From Paenibacillus silvae (lineage in GTDB: Bacteria > Bacillota > Bacilli > Paenibacillales > Paenibacillaceae), in NCBI RefSeq assembly GCF_014639235.1, contig NZ_BMFU01000004.1, forward strand, positions 489,222 through 553,221: 64,000 nucleotides of DNA, in the 5' to 3' direction. The notes under the pieces are model-generated. The model did not search any database. It had not been told where the DNA came from and saw only the letters and a list, made by a program, of their open reading frames with translations. Positions 18,511 to 27,665 of the stretch are shown here, one piece after another; the stretch's first letter is position 1; each line of letters opens with the position of its first letter. The position numbers and the translations under genes were made by a program.

Positions 18511-19284
18511 ATGAATGAGCAGATGAATGACAAGCAAATACCACGTTCGAATCAGCCGGAGACAGAAGCTCCAGAGATGCCGGCACAGGAGGAGAAGCAG
18601 GTTTCTCCAGTGACAGAGTCCATTCAGCAGTTTGGGCAGACACAGTCACCGGCTGCGGAATCCAACATTTTCTGTATGACCATTATCGGTCAAGTCGAGG
18701 GACATTTGATTTTACCTCCGCAAAATAAAACGACAAAGTATGAGCATATCATCCCGCAGCTCGTTGCAGCAGAACAAAATCCGAAGATTGAAGGCATCCT
18801 TATTATTCTCAACACGGTAGGTGGCGATGTAGAGGCTGGACTTGCGATTGCAGAGATGATTGCTTCCCTCAGCAAACCAACGGTAACGGTTGTTATTGGA
18901 GGAGGGCATAGTATAGGTGTACCGATTGCGGTAGCTTCGACGTATTCGCTGATTGCTGGAAGTGCAACGATGACCATTCACCCGATTCGTATGAACGGAC
19001 TTGTTATCGGTGTTCCGCAGACCTTTGAATATATGGAGAAGATGCAGGAGCGAGTTGTTCGATTTGTCACGTCACACTCCAACATCTCCGAAGAAATGTT
19101 CAAGGAACTGATGTTCAAGACAGGAGAGCTGAATCGGGATATCGGTACAGCGGTAGGGAGTGCCGATGCGGTGAAATATGGACTTATGGATGCGGTAGGC
19201 GGTATCGGACAAGCGATTGCACAATTGAATCAGCTTATGGGCGACAGGAAACAGACACTTCAGGCAGGAGGGTACACACAATGA
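18511..19284 (+). CDS. tepA: ClpP-family serine protease TepA
   Basis: A 257-residue ClpP/SppA-fold protein (YmfB). In B. subtilis TepA was linked to protein export and to degrading small acid-soluble spore proteins on germination. The Ser nucleophile is in GGGHSIGVP (about residue 135) and the His in TIHPIR; the strand IEGILIILNTVGGDVEAG precedes them. The first 50 residues are Gln/Glu/Pro-rich and probably disordered. It overlaps ylzJ by four bases. ATG 18511 follows AGGAGAAGGGG at some distance. Confidence 0.88.
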   Translation: MNEQMNDKQIPRSNQPETEAPEMPAQEEKQVSPVTESIQQFGQTQSPAAESNIFCMTIIGQVEGHLILPPQNKTTKYEHIIPQLVAAEQNPKIEGILIILNTVGGDVEAGLAIAEMIASLSKPTVTVVIGGGHSIGVPIAVASTYSLIAGSATMTIHPIRMNGLVIGVPQTFEYMEKMQERVVRFVTSHSNISEEMFKELMFKTGELNRDIGTAVGSADAVKYGLMDAVGGIGQAIAQLNQLMGDRKQTLQAGGYTQ

Positions 19285-19514
19285 CAACGATGTATACAGT
19301 CATGCCCCCGGAGCAGCTTTGGTCGGGAATGTGGACAGAGGCCGGTGATACGAAAGAGATTCGCATGAATGGTTTGTTAATGCAGGTCAGGCCTGTAAAT
19401 GACACTGAAGCGGTGATTGTGCGTCTTCTGGACTGTCCGCTCGAAGCGTATCTGGACCCGGCTAATCAGCCGGGTTCCACGGTTCCTCTTTCCGGTAACG
19501 CCGGCCTGGCATAA
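19281..19514 (+). CDS. ylzJ: YlzJ-like family protein
   Basis: A 77-residue protein with the conserved MPPEQLW opening and a C-terminal DCPLEAYLDP motif. Its function is unknown. It begins in the tepA stop (ATGA overlap) and precedes spoIIIE, exactly as in B. subtilis. Confidence 0.85.
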   Translation: MTTMYTVMPPEQLWSGMWTEAGDTKEIRMNGLLMQVRPVNDTEAVIVRLLDCPLEAYLDPANQPGSTVPLSGNAGLA

Positions 19515-19572
19515 CGCGACGAAATCAGACAAATGGTGCAGAAAAAGAACATATGTACGGAATATATTTGTA

Positions 19573-19581
19573 TGGTATAAT
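19573..19581 (+). promoter_or_regulatory. Extended -10 promoter of spoIIIE
   Basis: TGGTATAAT at 19573-19581 has the extended -10 form; no good -35 is seen. The predicted transcript start is only about 15-20 bases before the TTG, giving a very short leader. Confidence 0.45.
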
Positions 19582-19604
19582 ATTCTTCTGGGGGTGACCT
19601 GATC

Positions 19605-22379
19605 TTGGCCAGAAGAAAAAAGAGGAAAAAAAAGGGCGCCGGATTTAGCGGTGTCTTAAAATATGAAATTTACGGTATTGTGCTGATTACACTGGCAGTT
19701 ATAGCACTATCGGGTGAAGCCACCGTCGGACGCTCGTTATCCAAAATGTTTGGACTGCTGCTCGGCAAGTTCTATTTTGCAATCCCGCTGGTGGGTATTT
19801 ATTATGGTCTGATGGTGATGATTCATCGCAAATGGCCGAGCGGCTGGACCACTCGCAAGACTGGCCTGGTGCTGCTGGTCTTCGCTTTAACGCTGATGAG
19901 TACAATCTCGGCGATGCACCAGAAGCTGATTCCGGTCGGTGCGCTTGAACCGGGTGCTGTGCTGACCCAGGTACATAATGATATGCAAACGGAGCTGCTA
20001 ACACCTGTCACGCCGGGGGAACGTGACTCCATGCTGAATAAGGATATTAGCGGCGGGTATATTGGTGCCGGGCAGTTTGCCTTATTTTTGTGGCTGTTCG
20101 GAAGTCTTGGAGCAAGATTGATTATGATTGTGATGTTTGTGATCAGCTTTATGCTGGTGACCAATCTGTCTTATGTTGATCTGATTCGTATATTCAGGAC
20201 GAAGATATGGGATGCCGGAACTTCCATGTACAAAAAGCTGGAGTCCCGACCAGCCAGAGGCTCCGCTTCCAGTGCTGCAGGGGTCAAGAAAGGAAATACA
20301 CGCAAATTAACCCCTGTACCCGTGCAGGAAGACGACTACGATGATGATGAGGAGTTACAGGATGCTCATGAAGGGCAGCTGCCGAGACGCAAGGCTCCGA
20401 TATTTTTTCAATTGTTCGGAAAATGGGGCGCAGACCGGCAGGCTGCCAAGCAGGATAACAGCCTGCAAGAGGGGGATGCACTGGAATCCGAACAGGTGGT
20501 GTACCGGGCCGGGCAGGATATGGCAGCCGAAGCATGGTATGGTGAATCTGAGCCAGCAGAGCATGGAACAGGAGCTGCCGCTGTTGGTGCTGCTCAGGTT
20601 GTATCGTCCAAGGTGGACTCTGCGCCAATCATTCGTGACTTTTTTGAGCATGTCAGAACGGAAGGCTCCGATAAGGATGATGATCTCGATGATGCTTATC
20701 CGTTTCCAGATGATCTCGGCAGTAACGATGACGGCGCTGATCGGGTCGACAGACCCGATATCAAATTTACAGATGAGCTAGTCGAAGCCGAGTGGTCTGA
20801 TGCAAATGGTAAAGAAGCACTGCTTCAAGGTGATCTTGATCATGAGCTAACGAATACAGAAGCGAGCTCAGACGAATCGGTGGACTCTGCAACGGGACAG
20901 CCCGCTGCAGAAGGGGAACATACGCCGCCAGCTGCGCCACCCCCTCCACCTCCAAAGCCATACAAACTGCCGTCATTCCGTCTTCTGGCGAAGCCTAACA
21001 ATGGCGGCAAAGGTGGCGACCAGAAGGATTATATGCAGACTGCACGCAAGCTGGAGGCAACACTTGAAAGTTTCGGTGTGCGTGCAAAGGTACTTGAAGT
21101 GGTTCGCGGGCCAGCAGTGACGAGGTATGAGATTCAGCCTGATATCGGGGTTAAGGTCAGCCGCATTGTCAGTCTTACCGATGATATTGCACTGGCCCTG
21201 GCTGCCAAGGATATTCGAATGGAGGCTCCAATCCCTGGGAAATCCGCAATAGGCATCGAGGTTCCTAATGGTGAGGTCTCGGTAGTAACGATGCGGGAAG
21301 TAATGGAGACGGCTACGTTCCAGGAGGCAGAGTCCAAGGTAACAATTGCGTTTGGTCGAGACATATCGGGTCAGACAATTATCGGCAACCTGGCGCGAAT
21401 GCCCCATTTGCTTGTAGCTGGTGCAACCGGATCAGGAAAGTCGGTATGTATCAACGGCATTATCACCAGCATATTGTACAAAGCGAAGCCGGATGAGGTT
21501 AAATTTTTGATGGTAGACCCCAAGATGGTTGAATTGAATGTATACAATGGTATCCCGCATCTGATGGCTCCGGTTGTAACCGATCCGAAAAGGGCATCGC
21601 TTGCACTCAAAAAAATCGTGGTTGAGATGGAGAAGCGATATGAATTGTTCTCCAAATCCGGCACACGTAACGTTGAGGGTTACAATAATCTGATGAAGGA
21701 TAATCCGGCAGCGGTACTGCCTTATATCGTGGTCATCGTGGACGAGCTGGCCGATTTGATGATGGTAGCGGCCGGAGATGTAGAGGATGCCATTGCTCGT
21801 CTGGCGCAGATGGCCCGCGCAGCGGGTATCCATCTGATTATTGCTACACAGCGTCCTTCTGTCGATGTCATTACGGGGGTAATCAAAGCGAACATTCCTT
21901 CGCGGATTGCTTTCGGGGTGTCCTCACAGGTGGATTCCCGTACGATTCTGGATATGGGTGGAGCAGAGAAGCTTTTGGGCCGCGGAGATATGCTGTTCAT
22001 GCCGATGGGCGCTTCCAAGCCGATTCGTGTTCAGGGTGCGTTTATGAGTGATGAAGAGGTTGAAAATATCGTGAATTACGTTCGGGGGCAGGGTGAAGCG
22101 CAGTATGATGAAACCCTCGTTCCCGAAGTGGACGATTCCAGTCAGGCAGCAGAAGAAGTGCAGGACGAGCTGTACGAGCAGGCTGTGCAGATTATTCTGG
22201 AGGCGAAGCAGGCTTCGGTATCCCTTTTGCAACGGCGAATGCGGGTAGGTTATACGCGTGCAGCGCGTTTAATTGATTCGATGGAAGCTCGAGGTGTCAT
22301 TGGACCGTATGAGGGCAGTAAGCCGCGTGAAGTTCTGGTTTCGCTGGAACAATACCAACAGAGCAAAATAAGCTCGTAA
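19605..22379 (+). CDS. spoIIIE: DNA translocase SpoIIIE/FtsK
   Basis: A 924-residue septal DNA pump that moves the chromosome into the forespore. The basic N-terminus is followed by four or five membrane segments (about 20-195), a long acidic, Pro-containing linker (about 205-450), the alpha-beta core, a RecA-like motor with Walker A GATGSGKS near residue 606 and Walker B IVVIVDELADLMM, and a C-terminal gamma winged helix (LLQRRMRVGYTRAARLID) that reads the SRS/KOPS-type sites. TTG 19605 follows GGGGGTGA. The linker is longer than in B. subtilis SpoIIIE (about 790 residues). Confidence 0.97.
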   Translation: MARRKKRKKKGAGFSGVLKYEIYGIVLITLAVIALSGEATVGRSLSKMFGLLLGKFYFAIPLVGIYYGLMVMIHRKWPSGWTTRKTGLVLLVFALTLMSTISAMHQKLIPVGALEPGAVLTQVHNDMQTELLTPVTPGERDSMLNKDISGGYIGAGQFALFLWLFGSLGARLIMIVMFVISFMLVTNLSYVDLIRIFRTKIWDAGTSMYKKLESRPARGSASSAAGVKKGNTRKLTPVPVQEDDYDDDEELQDAHEGQLPRRKAPIFFQLFGKWGADRQAAKQDNSLQEGDALESEQVVYRAGQDMAAEAWYGESEPAEHGTGAAAVGAAQVVSSKVDSAPIIRDFFEHVRTEGSDKDDDLDDAYPFPDDLGSNDDGADRVDRPDIKFTDELVEAEWSDANGKEALLQGDLDHELTNTEASSDESVDSATGQPAAEGEHTPPAAPPPPPPKPYKLPSFRLLAKPNNGGKGGDQKDYMQTARKLEATLESFGVRAKVLEVVRGPAVTRYEIQPDIGVKVSRIVSLTDDIALALAAKDIRMEAPIPGKSAIGIEVPNGEVSVVTMREVMETATFQEAESKVTIAFGRDISGQTIIGNLARMPHLLVAGATGSGKSVCINGIITSILYKAKPDEVKFLMVDPKMVELNVYNGIPHLMAPVVTDPKRASLALKKIVVEMEKRYELFSKSGTRNVEGYNNLMKDNPAAVLPYIVVIVDELADLMMVAAGDVEDAIARLAQMARAAGIHLIIATQRPSVDVITGVIKANIPSRIAFGVSSQVDSRTILDMGGAEKLLGRGDMLFMPMGASKPIRVQGAFMSDEEVENIVNYVRGQGEAQYDETLVPEVDDSSQAAEEVQDELYEQAVQIILEAKQASVSLLQRRMRVGYTRAARLIDSMEARGVIGPYEGSKPREVLVSLEQYQQSKISS

Positions 22380-22395
22380 GGATGTGACCAAGAAG

Positions 22396-22424
22396 CCTTC
22401 GACCCCTAGGGTTGGAGGTTTTTT
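22396..22424 (+). terminator. Terminator after spoIIIE
   Basis: CCTTCGACCC pairs with GGGTTGGAGG through two G-T pairs over a three-base loop, then six T. Confidence 0.85.
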
Positions 22425-22477
22425 GCTATGTGCGGAGAACGGGGGCTGCCATTTGCTCCAGAGATCGGATGATTTGG

Positions 22478-22508
22478 TGCATAGGAAACAGGCAGGCTTG
22501 TCATAATA
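22478..22508 (+). promoter_or_regulatory. Candidate sigma-G promoter of sleB
   Basis: TGCATA (22478-22483) and CATAATA (22502-22508) are 18 bases apart and match the sigma-G pattern TGMATA-N17/18-CATNNTA. Forespore expression fits a spore cortex-lytic enzyme. Confidence 0.7.
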
Positions 22509-22557
22509 ACGGTAGCGATTCTGTTAAATCCCACAAGAGAAAGGTAGAGCGTAGTCG

Positions 22558-23388
22558 ATGCGAAAAATGAACCTATGGCTTTTCACTGCTATTTTGCTGA
22601 TATCCGCGCTGGGAATCCGTTATTTGCTTCCTGAGCATACTGCCACTCCAAGCACTGCTGAGAATAATGTACAAGCAGAGGAACAAGCACTGCCTACATT
22701 CAGCAGCAATACCGTGAAATACGGCAGTTACGGTCAAGATGTATATGAGCTTCAGGGACGTTTGAAATACCTTGGATTCTACAACGGTAAAATCGACAGT
22801 AATTTTGGCAGCAGCACACTGAAATCGGTTAAGTGGTTTCAATCCGAGTTTGGCATGAAGGCTGACGGAGTGGTTGGTGCGAAAACAAAGCTGAAGCTTT
22901 ACAATGCAACTGCCCAATGGTCACCTACCGAACCTCCTTTGCATAAAGGAGGCACTGGCGGGGAGGCGGGTGGAACTTCAAATGCTGGCAACAATGAGCA
23001 GGACAATATGGGCTCCGCCAACGCGATGGGGCTCTCCGAGAATGAGCTGAAAATTATGGCGAATGCCGTATACGGTGAAGCCCGCGGAGAACCATTTGAA
23101 GGTCAGGTAGCCGTAGCTGCTGTTATTTTGAATCGGGTCAAATCACCGAGTTTCCCTTCTACGCCTTCCGGTGTGATTTTTCAGCCAGGGGCATTTACAG
23201 CCGTGGCAGACGGACAGATCTATCTGGAACCCAATGCTCAGGCCAAAAAAGCTGTAGAGCAGGCATTAAACGGCTGGGATCCTTCGGGCGGCTGCCTGTA
23301 TTATTTTAACCCCAAGACGGCTACATCCAAATGGATCTGGACACGTCCTCAGGTGAAAACGATCGGGCAACATATATTCTGTATGTAA
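22558..23388 (+). CDS. sleB: Spore cortex-lytic enzyme SleB-like
   Basis: A 276-residue secreted hydrolase of spore cortex peptidoglycan used at germination. Signal peptide at about 1-20; a peptidoglycan-binding domain at about 55-120 (VYELQGRLKYLGFYNGKID, ADGVVGAKT); a Gly-rich linker; and a Hydrolase_2 catalytic domain from about 160 with MANAVYGEARGEPFEGQ, whose Glu is the likely catalytic residue, ending in GQHIFC. It sits between spoIIIE and the ymfF homologue, a spot not held by sleB in B. subtilis. Confidence in the family is high; SleB versus a close CwlJ/YkvT-type relative rests on the N-terminal binding domain. Confidence 0.87.
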   Translation: MRKMNLWLFTAILLISALGIRYLLPEHTATPSTAENNVQAEEQALPTFSSNTVKYGSYGQDVYELQGRLKYLGFYNGKIDSNFGSSTLKSVKWFQSEFGMKADGVVGAKTKLKLYNATAQWSPTEPPLHKGGTGGEAGGTSNAGNNEQDNMGSANAMGLSENELKIMANAVYGEARGEPFEGQVAVAAVILNRVKSPSFPSTPSGVIFQPGAFTAVADGQIYLEPNAQAKKAVEQALNGWDPSGGCLYYFNPKTATSKWIWTRPQVKTIGQHIFCM

Positions 23389-23399
23389 TCGGGCAGGGG

Positions 23400-23439
23400 A
23401 GCAACCAGAAGGCATGACTTCGGTTGCTTCTTGGCTTTT
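23400..23439 (+). terminator. Terminator-like hairpin after sleB
   Basis: AGCAACC-A-GAAG pairs with CTTC-GGTTGCT with one bulged base; the following tract (TCTTGGCTTTT) is poor, so termination may be weak. Confidence 0.5.
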
Positions 23440-23525
23440 GGATCGTATAGTATAAAATGATGGTGTTACGTTTAAGCTCGACAAAGGCCAGTTATCTAAA
23501 TGACGCCGTAAAGGAGTTTTGACAT

Positions 23526-24806
23526 TTGAATACCGCAGAATTTGAACGGGGCAGCCGGAAACAGCTTCGCATTCACGTGCTTCCCACGACTCGCTTCAAA
23601 ACGTTCGCGATTTCCCTGTACGCCGGGGTTCCTTTACGTGAGGACACGGTGACTCAGACCGCGCTGATTCCGTTTGTGTTAAGACGAGGGACTGAATCGT
23701 ATCCGGAAACAACGCAGTTTCGCGAGCAGCTGGAGCATTTGTACGGAGCCGGTTTTGGTTTTGACGTCTACAAACGGGGCGATTATCAGATTGTGCAGTT
23801 CCGAATGGATACGATTAACGACTCTTTTGTCGGAGGGGAAGAGCAGCTGCTGGATCGCTCGTTTGCTTTTCTTGGCGAGGTGCTGACCAAGCCCGCGCAG
23901 GAAAATGGACATTTCAAGGCAGCGTATGTTCACGCCGAGCGCGAGACAGTCCGCAAAAAGCTGGAATCCATCGTAAACGACAAAATGCGTTATGCCGCTG
24001 AGCGCTGCATTGAAGAAATGTGCAAAAATGAGCCTTACAGACTGCATCCGCTTGGTGAACGAAAGGTGCTGCCAGCCATAGAGCCTGCGGAGCTAACTAC
24101 GGCTTATCGGAACTGGCTGGGTACAGCAAGCATGGATCTGTATGTGGTGGGTGATACGACACTTGAAGAAGTTGAAGAACTGGTAGAGCGACATTTTAGT
24201 CTGGAGCGTACAGTTTCCTCGGATTATCAGGCTCAGAAGGCGGTGCGCGGGAATCAGGATGTGAACACGGTTATTGAAAAGTTAAATATCGGCCAAGGCA
24301 AACTGAATATGGGTCTTCGTACTTCGATTACGTATGGAGATGACAACTATGCAGCAGCATTGCTGTACAACGGCATCCTTGGCGGGTATCCGCATTCAAA
24401 GCTGTTTGTAAATGTTCGTGAAAAAGAAAGCCTCGCCTACTATGCGTCTTCCAGATATGACGGGCACAAAGGCATTGCTACGATACAATCCGGCATTGAA
24501 ATTCCTCATTATGAGAAAGCAGTCGCTATTATCAAGCAGCAGCTTGAAGAAATGCGCAGTGGCAATATTACCGATCTGGAGATGTCCCAGACCAAGGCGA
24601 TGATTCGTAATTTGCTGAAAGAGATGCAGGATGCTGCGTTTGAGATCATTGCCTATGATTTTAACCGCCAGTTATCGGGCAAGGAGAGAACACCAGAAGA
24701 ATTGCTCGCACAAATCGAGCAGGTCACCAAGCAGGATGTTCGTGAAGCCGCAGAGCAGTTCCGTCTGGATACGATTTATTTCTTGCGGGACGAGAAGGAG
24801 GAATAG
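23526..24806 (+). CDS. ymfF: M16-family peptidase-like protein, YmfF type (no zinc site)
   Basis: A 426-residue insulinase-fold protein. The place where HxxEH should stand reads FREQLEHLYGAGF, so it lacks the zinc motif and is probably inactive by itself. The C-terminal half keeps REKESLAYYASS. It is followed two bases later by an M16 protein with a full active site, so the pair probably forms a heterodimer like other M16B peptidases (inference). TTG 23526 with AAAGGAG upstream. Confidence 0.88.
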   Translation: MNTAEFERGSRKQLRIHVLPTTRFKTFAISLYAGVPLREDTVTQTALIPFVLRRGTESYPETTQFREQLEHLYGAGFGFDVYKRGDYQIVQFRMDTINDSFVGGEEQLLDRSFAFLGEVLTKPAQENGHFKAAYVHAERETVRKKLESIVNDKMRYAAERCIEEMCKNEPYRLHPLGERKVLPAIEPAELTTAYRNWLGTASMDLYVVGDTTLEEVEELVERHFSLERTVSSDYQAQKAVRGNQDVNTVIEKLNIGQGKLNMGLRTSITYGDDNYAAALLYNGILGGYPHSKLFVNVREKESLAYYASSRYDGHKGIATIQSGIEIPHYEKAVAIIKQQLEEMRSGNITDLEMSQTKAMIRNLLKEMQDAAFEIIAYDFNRQLSGKERTPEELLAQIEQVTKQDVREAAEQFRLDTIYFLRDEKEE

Positions 24807-24808
24807 TC

Positions 24809-26089
24809 GTGGAGAGCATTCGTTATGAACAGCTGCAGGAGACGTTATATTACGAAGTGATGGACAACGGACTGCACGTCTATGTGCTGCCCAAACCGGG
24901 TTTTCAGAAAACGTATGCTACATTTGCAACCAAATACGGTTCTGTAGATAATCATTTTCAGGTGCAAGGACAGGCTGAAGTGAAGGTGCCGGACGGGATT
25001 GCTCATTTTCTGGAGCACAAAATGTTTGAGGAGCCTACGGGGGATATTTTTGCCACATTTGCCTCTCAGGGTGCCTCTGCAAACGCTTTTACAAGCTTTG
25101 ATCAGACGGTTTATTTGTTCTCTGCCACAGAGCATATAAACGAAAATATACAAACATTAGTTGATTTTGTGCAAAATCCGTACTTCACTGATCAAAATGT
25201 GAACAAGGAAAAGGGCATCATTGAACAGGAGATCAACATGTATGCCGATAGTCCGGATTGGCGGGTTTATTTTGGCTTGATTGAAGCGATGTATCAAAAA
25301 CATCCGGTGCATATTGATATTGCCGGAACCGTTCAATCCATTCACACCATTACCAAGGAAATGCTGTACACTTGTTACAATGCCTTTTACCATCCGAGCA
25401 ACATGCTACTGTTTGTTGTGGGCGGTGTGGACCCTGAGCAGGTGATCAGCATGGTTCGAGAGAATCAGGCGCAGAAAAAGTACGAGCCGCAAGGACAGAT
25501 TCAGCGTTTTTTTGAGCCTGAGCCCGCACAGGTAGGAGAGTCGAGACGTGAAGTGCAGTTGTCTGTTTCCCTTCCAAAGTGTCTGTTTGGCTTCAAAGAA
25601 ACGGATGTTGGATTAACGGGGAAAGAACTTTTGCACAGGGACACCACGACACAGCTAATGATGGACCTTTTGTTTGGCTCCAGCACACGTCTGTTTCAGA
25701 AGCTGTATGATGAGAACCTGATCTCGGACAGCTTCGGTCATGAGTACATCAGTTCACCTCAATATGCATTTTCGGCTGTGGGCGGGGATACTCCAGATCC
25801 GGATCAGCTGTTGAAACGGATACGTGAAGAGGTAGATGTCATTGTGCAAAAAGGATTCGAGTCTTCCGATTTTGAGCGTGCACGCAAAAAGAAAATGGGT
25901 GGATATTTACGTATGCTGAATTCACCGGAGAACATTGCGAGTGAATTCACACGTCAGCAGTTCCGCGGTGTTGACTTTTTCAGTATGCTCTCCTTGTACG
26001 AGACGATAACGCTGGAGGATGTGAATCAGAGATTGAAGCAGCATATTCGCTGGGATCAAATGGCTGTGTCACTTGTTGTGAGTCCTTGA
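24809..26089 (+). CDS. ymfH: M16-family zinc peptidase, YmfH type
   Basis: Partner of the preceding gene, 426 residues. The zinc motif HFLEH lies near residue 67 and the third ligand Glu in EKGIIEQEINMY. GTG 24809 follows AAGGAGGA at the end of ymfF. In B. subtilis ymfF and ymfH lie in the same order. Substrate unknown. Confidence 0.92.
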   Translation: MESIRYEQLQETLYYEVMDNGLHVYVLPKPGFQKTYATFATKYGSVDNHFQVQGQAEVKVPDGIAHFLEHKMFEEPTGDIFATFASQGASANAFTSFDQTVYLFSATEHINENIQTLVDFVQNPYFTDQNVNKEKGIIEQEINMYADSPDWRVYFGLIEAMYQKHPVHIDIAGTVQSIHTITKEMLYTCYNAFYHPSNMLLFVVGGVDPEQVISMVRENQAQKKYEPQGQIQRFFEPEPAQVGESRREVQLSVSLPKCLFGFKETDVGLTGKELLHRDTTTQLMMDLLFGSSTRLFQKLYDENLISDSFGHEYISSPQYAFSAVGGDTPDPDQLLKRIREEVDVIVQKGFESSDFERARKKKMGGYLRMLNSPENIASEFTRQQFRGVDFFSMLSLYETITLEDVNQRLKQHIRWDQMAVSLVVSP

Positions 26090-26127
26090 TGTGGAGAGGG
26101 ATTTGGGATACTTTTAAGATGATGAAA

Positions 26128-26201
26128 GAAATAAGAGGAAAAGATGATAGAGAAGTAAGAGGGAAAGTTGATGAATGAAGTAAGAGAAAAGCTTAATGAA
26201 T
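26128..26201. repeat. Purine-rich imperfect tandem repeat, three units of about 25 bp
   Basis: Three units start at 26128, 26152 and 26177, each like GAAGTAAGAGRAAAG followed by an ATGAAT-type tail. The stretch 26098-26230 is almost all purines on the + strand and lies between ymfH and ymfI. Confidence 0.7.
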
Positions 26202-26241
26202 GAAAAGTAAAGCGTTATCAAGAAAGTGAGAGGAATGTGTA

Positions 26242-27006
26242 ATGGGGGAAACGACAGTGAAGGCGATCGGGGAAATGACGGTACTTGTTACCGGGGCAAG
26301 CGGCGGCATTGGAGCAGCCATTGCAGAGCGGTTTGCCAGTGTGGGCATGAATGTAGTGCTGCACTATATGAAATCGCATGAGGCGGCCAATGAAGCCGCA
26401 AGACGTTGTATGGAAAAGGGCAGCGGGCGCATTATGACCGTGTCAGCCGATCTGCGCAGCCGAGAGCAGATTCAGCGCATGCGGGACAAGCTGGCTTCTC
26501 ATGAGCTGCTGCCGGATATTCTGGTTAATAACGCAGGTATATCTCACTATGGTCTGCTGTCTGACGTAACAGAGGACATCTGGGATGAAGTGATGGCGAT
26601 TAATCTGAAAGGCACTTTTCTGTGTACTCAAGAAATGATGCCGCATATGATCTCCCAGCGATATGGACGCATCATTAACGTATCGTCAATCTGGGGGTTA
26701 TCCGGTGCATCCTGTGAGGTGCTTTATTCCACTACCAAGGGTGGCGTGAATGCCTTTACCAAGGCGCTTGCGAAAGAACTGGCTCCATCAGGCGTTACTG
26801 TTAACGCTGTTGCTCCGGGTGCAGTTCAGACCACGATGTTAGAACATCTGGACCAAAGTGAACTGCAGATGCTGGAGGACGAAATCCCGGCAGGGCGGCT
26901 TGCGCAGCCGGATGAGATTTCGTCACTTGTATATTTTCTCGCGCTGCCCGAGTCAGGGTATATTAATGGTCAGATCATCAGTCCTAATGGGGGCTGGCTG
27001 ACTTAG
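26242..27006 (+). CDS. ymfI: SDR-family oxidoreductase YmfI
   Basis: A classical short-chain dehydrogenase/reductase of 254 residues, FabG-like. The cofactor motif TGASGGIG lies near residue 17, NNAG near 95, the catalytic Ser in INVSSIWG and YSTTK with catalytic Tyr/Lys near 160. The C-terminal GQIISPNGGW is like other 3-oxoacyl reductases. Substrate unknown. The position after the M16 pair matches B. subtilis ymfI. Confidence 0.9.
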   Translation: MGETTVKAIGEMTVLVTGASGGIGAAIAERFASVGMNVVLHYMKSHEAANEAARRCMEKGSGRIMTVSADLRSREQIQRMRDKLASHELLPDILVNNAGISHYGLLSDVTEDIWDEVMAINLKGTFLCTQEMMPHMISQRYGRIINVSSIWGLSGASCEVLYSTTKGGVNAFTKALAKELAPSGVTVNAVAPGAVQTTMLEHLDQSELQMLEDEIPAGRLAQPDEISSLVYFLALPESGYINGQIISPNGGWLT

Positions 27007-27127
27007 CTGGAGTCATTACTGGCTGAGCTGGTTGAATTCGCCCAGCTGGATTCGCTGGCTGGATTGAACCCCATGATGCGCGGGCGCTCGTGCAAGGAAG
27101 ATGCATTGGAGTTTTATTTCAAAAGCT

Positions 27128-27158
27128 CGTATATAAAATGTTCAGGAAGCACATATTA
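27128..27158 (+). promoter_or_regulatory. Possible sporulation-type promoter before ymfJ
   Basis: CATATTA (27152-27158) fits the CATNNTA -10 of sigma-F/sigma-G, and CGTATA 18 bases upstream matches TGMATA in four of six places. Weak evidence. Confidence 0.35.
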
Positions 27159-27204
27159 CAACTGTTGATTTTAAATCTCATGCGTCAGCTAAGGAGGATT
27201 TATC

Positions 27205-27468
27205 ATGTCAACAGACAATACAGTAGTTTCCAACTTTGACACGTGGAAGAAGTTTCTGGGTGATCGCGTGCGGCAAGCCGAGAAGATGGGCATGAGTGAA
27301 GAGACCATCAACAAACTTGCTTACGAGATCGGTGACTTTCTGGATGAGAAGGTTGATCCGGCGAACCATTCCAACCGGGCATTGAAGGAACTATGGGATG
27401 TCGGCGATGCAGATGAGCGTCGTACGATTGCGTGCCTGATGGTCAAATTGGCCAAACAAAACGCATAA
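27205..27468 (+). CDS. ymfJ: DUF3243 family protein YmfJ
   Basis: An 87-residue, largely helical, charged protein with FLGDRVRQAEKMGMSEETINKLA and a conserved C-terminal AxxMVKLAKQ. Function unknown. ATG 27205 follows AAGGAGGA. The order ymfI-ymfJ-ymfK is kept with B. subtilis, though here each is separated by about 200 bases and has its own signals. Confidence 0.88.
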   Translation: MSTDNTVVSNFDTWKKFLGDRVRQAEKMGMSEETINKLAYEIGDFLDEKVDPANHSNRALKELWDVGDADERRTIACLMVKLAKQNA

Positions 27469-27481
27469 GCAAAAAGATGGA

Positions 27482-27503
27482 GAGCTCCCGCAAGGGGGCT
27501 TTT
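27482..27503 (+). terminator. Terminator after ymfJ
   Basis: AGCTCCC-gcaa-GGGGGCT followed by TTTTCT. Confidence 0.7.
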
Positions 27504-27665
27504 CTCTAATGATTACAAACGGATTACAGAGCTGTTCTTGTAATTCATTTTCATTTTATATATCATTAACGTGACCCATTTTTAGAAGATGACTCCGAAT
27601 TTCGTTCAGTGGACGCGTTCAGATGTTGTCGAATAATGTGGAATAATGCATTACGGGGTGTATAA

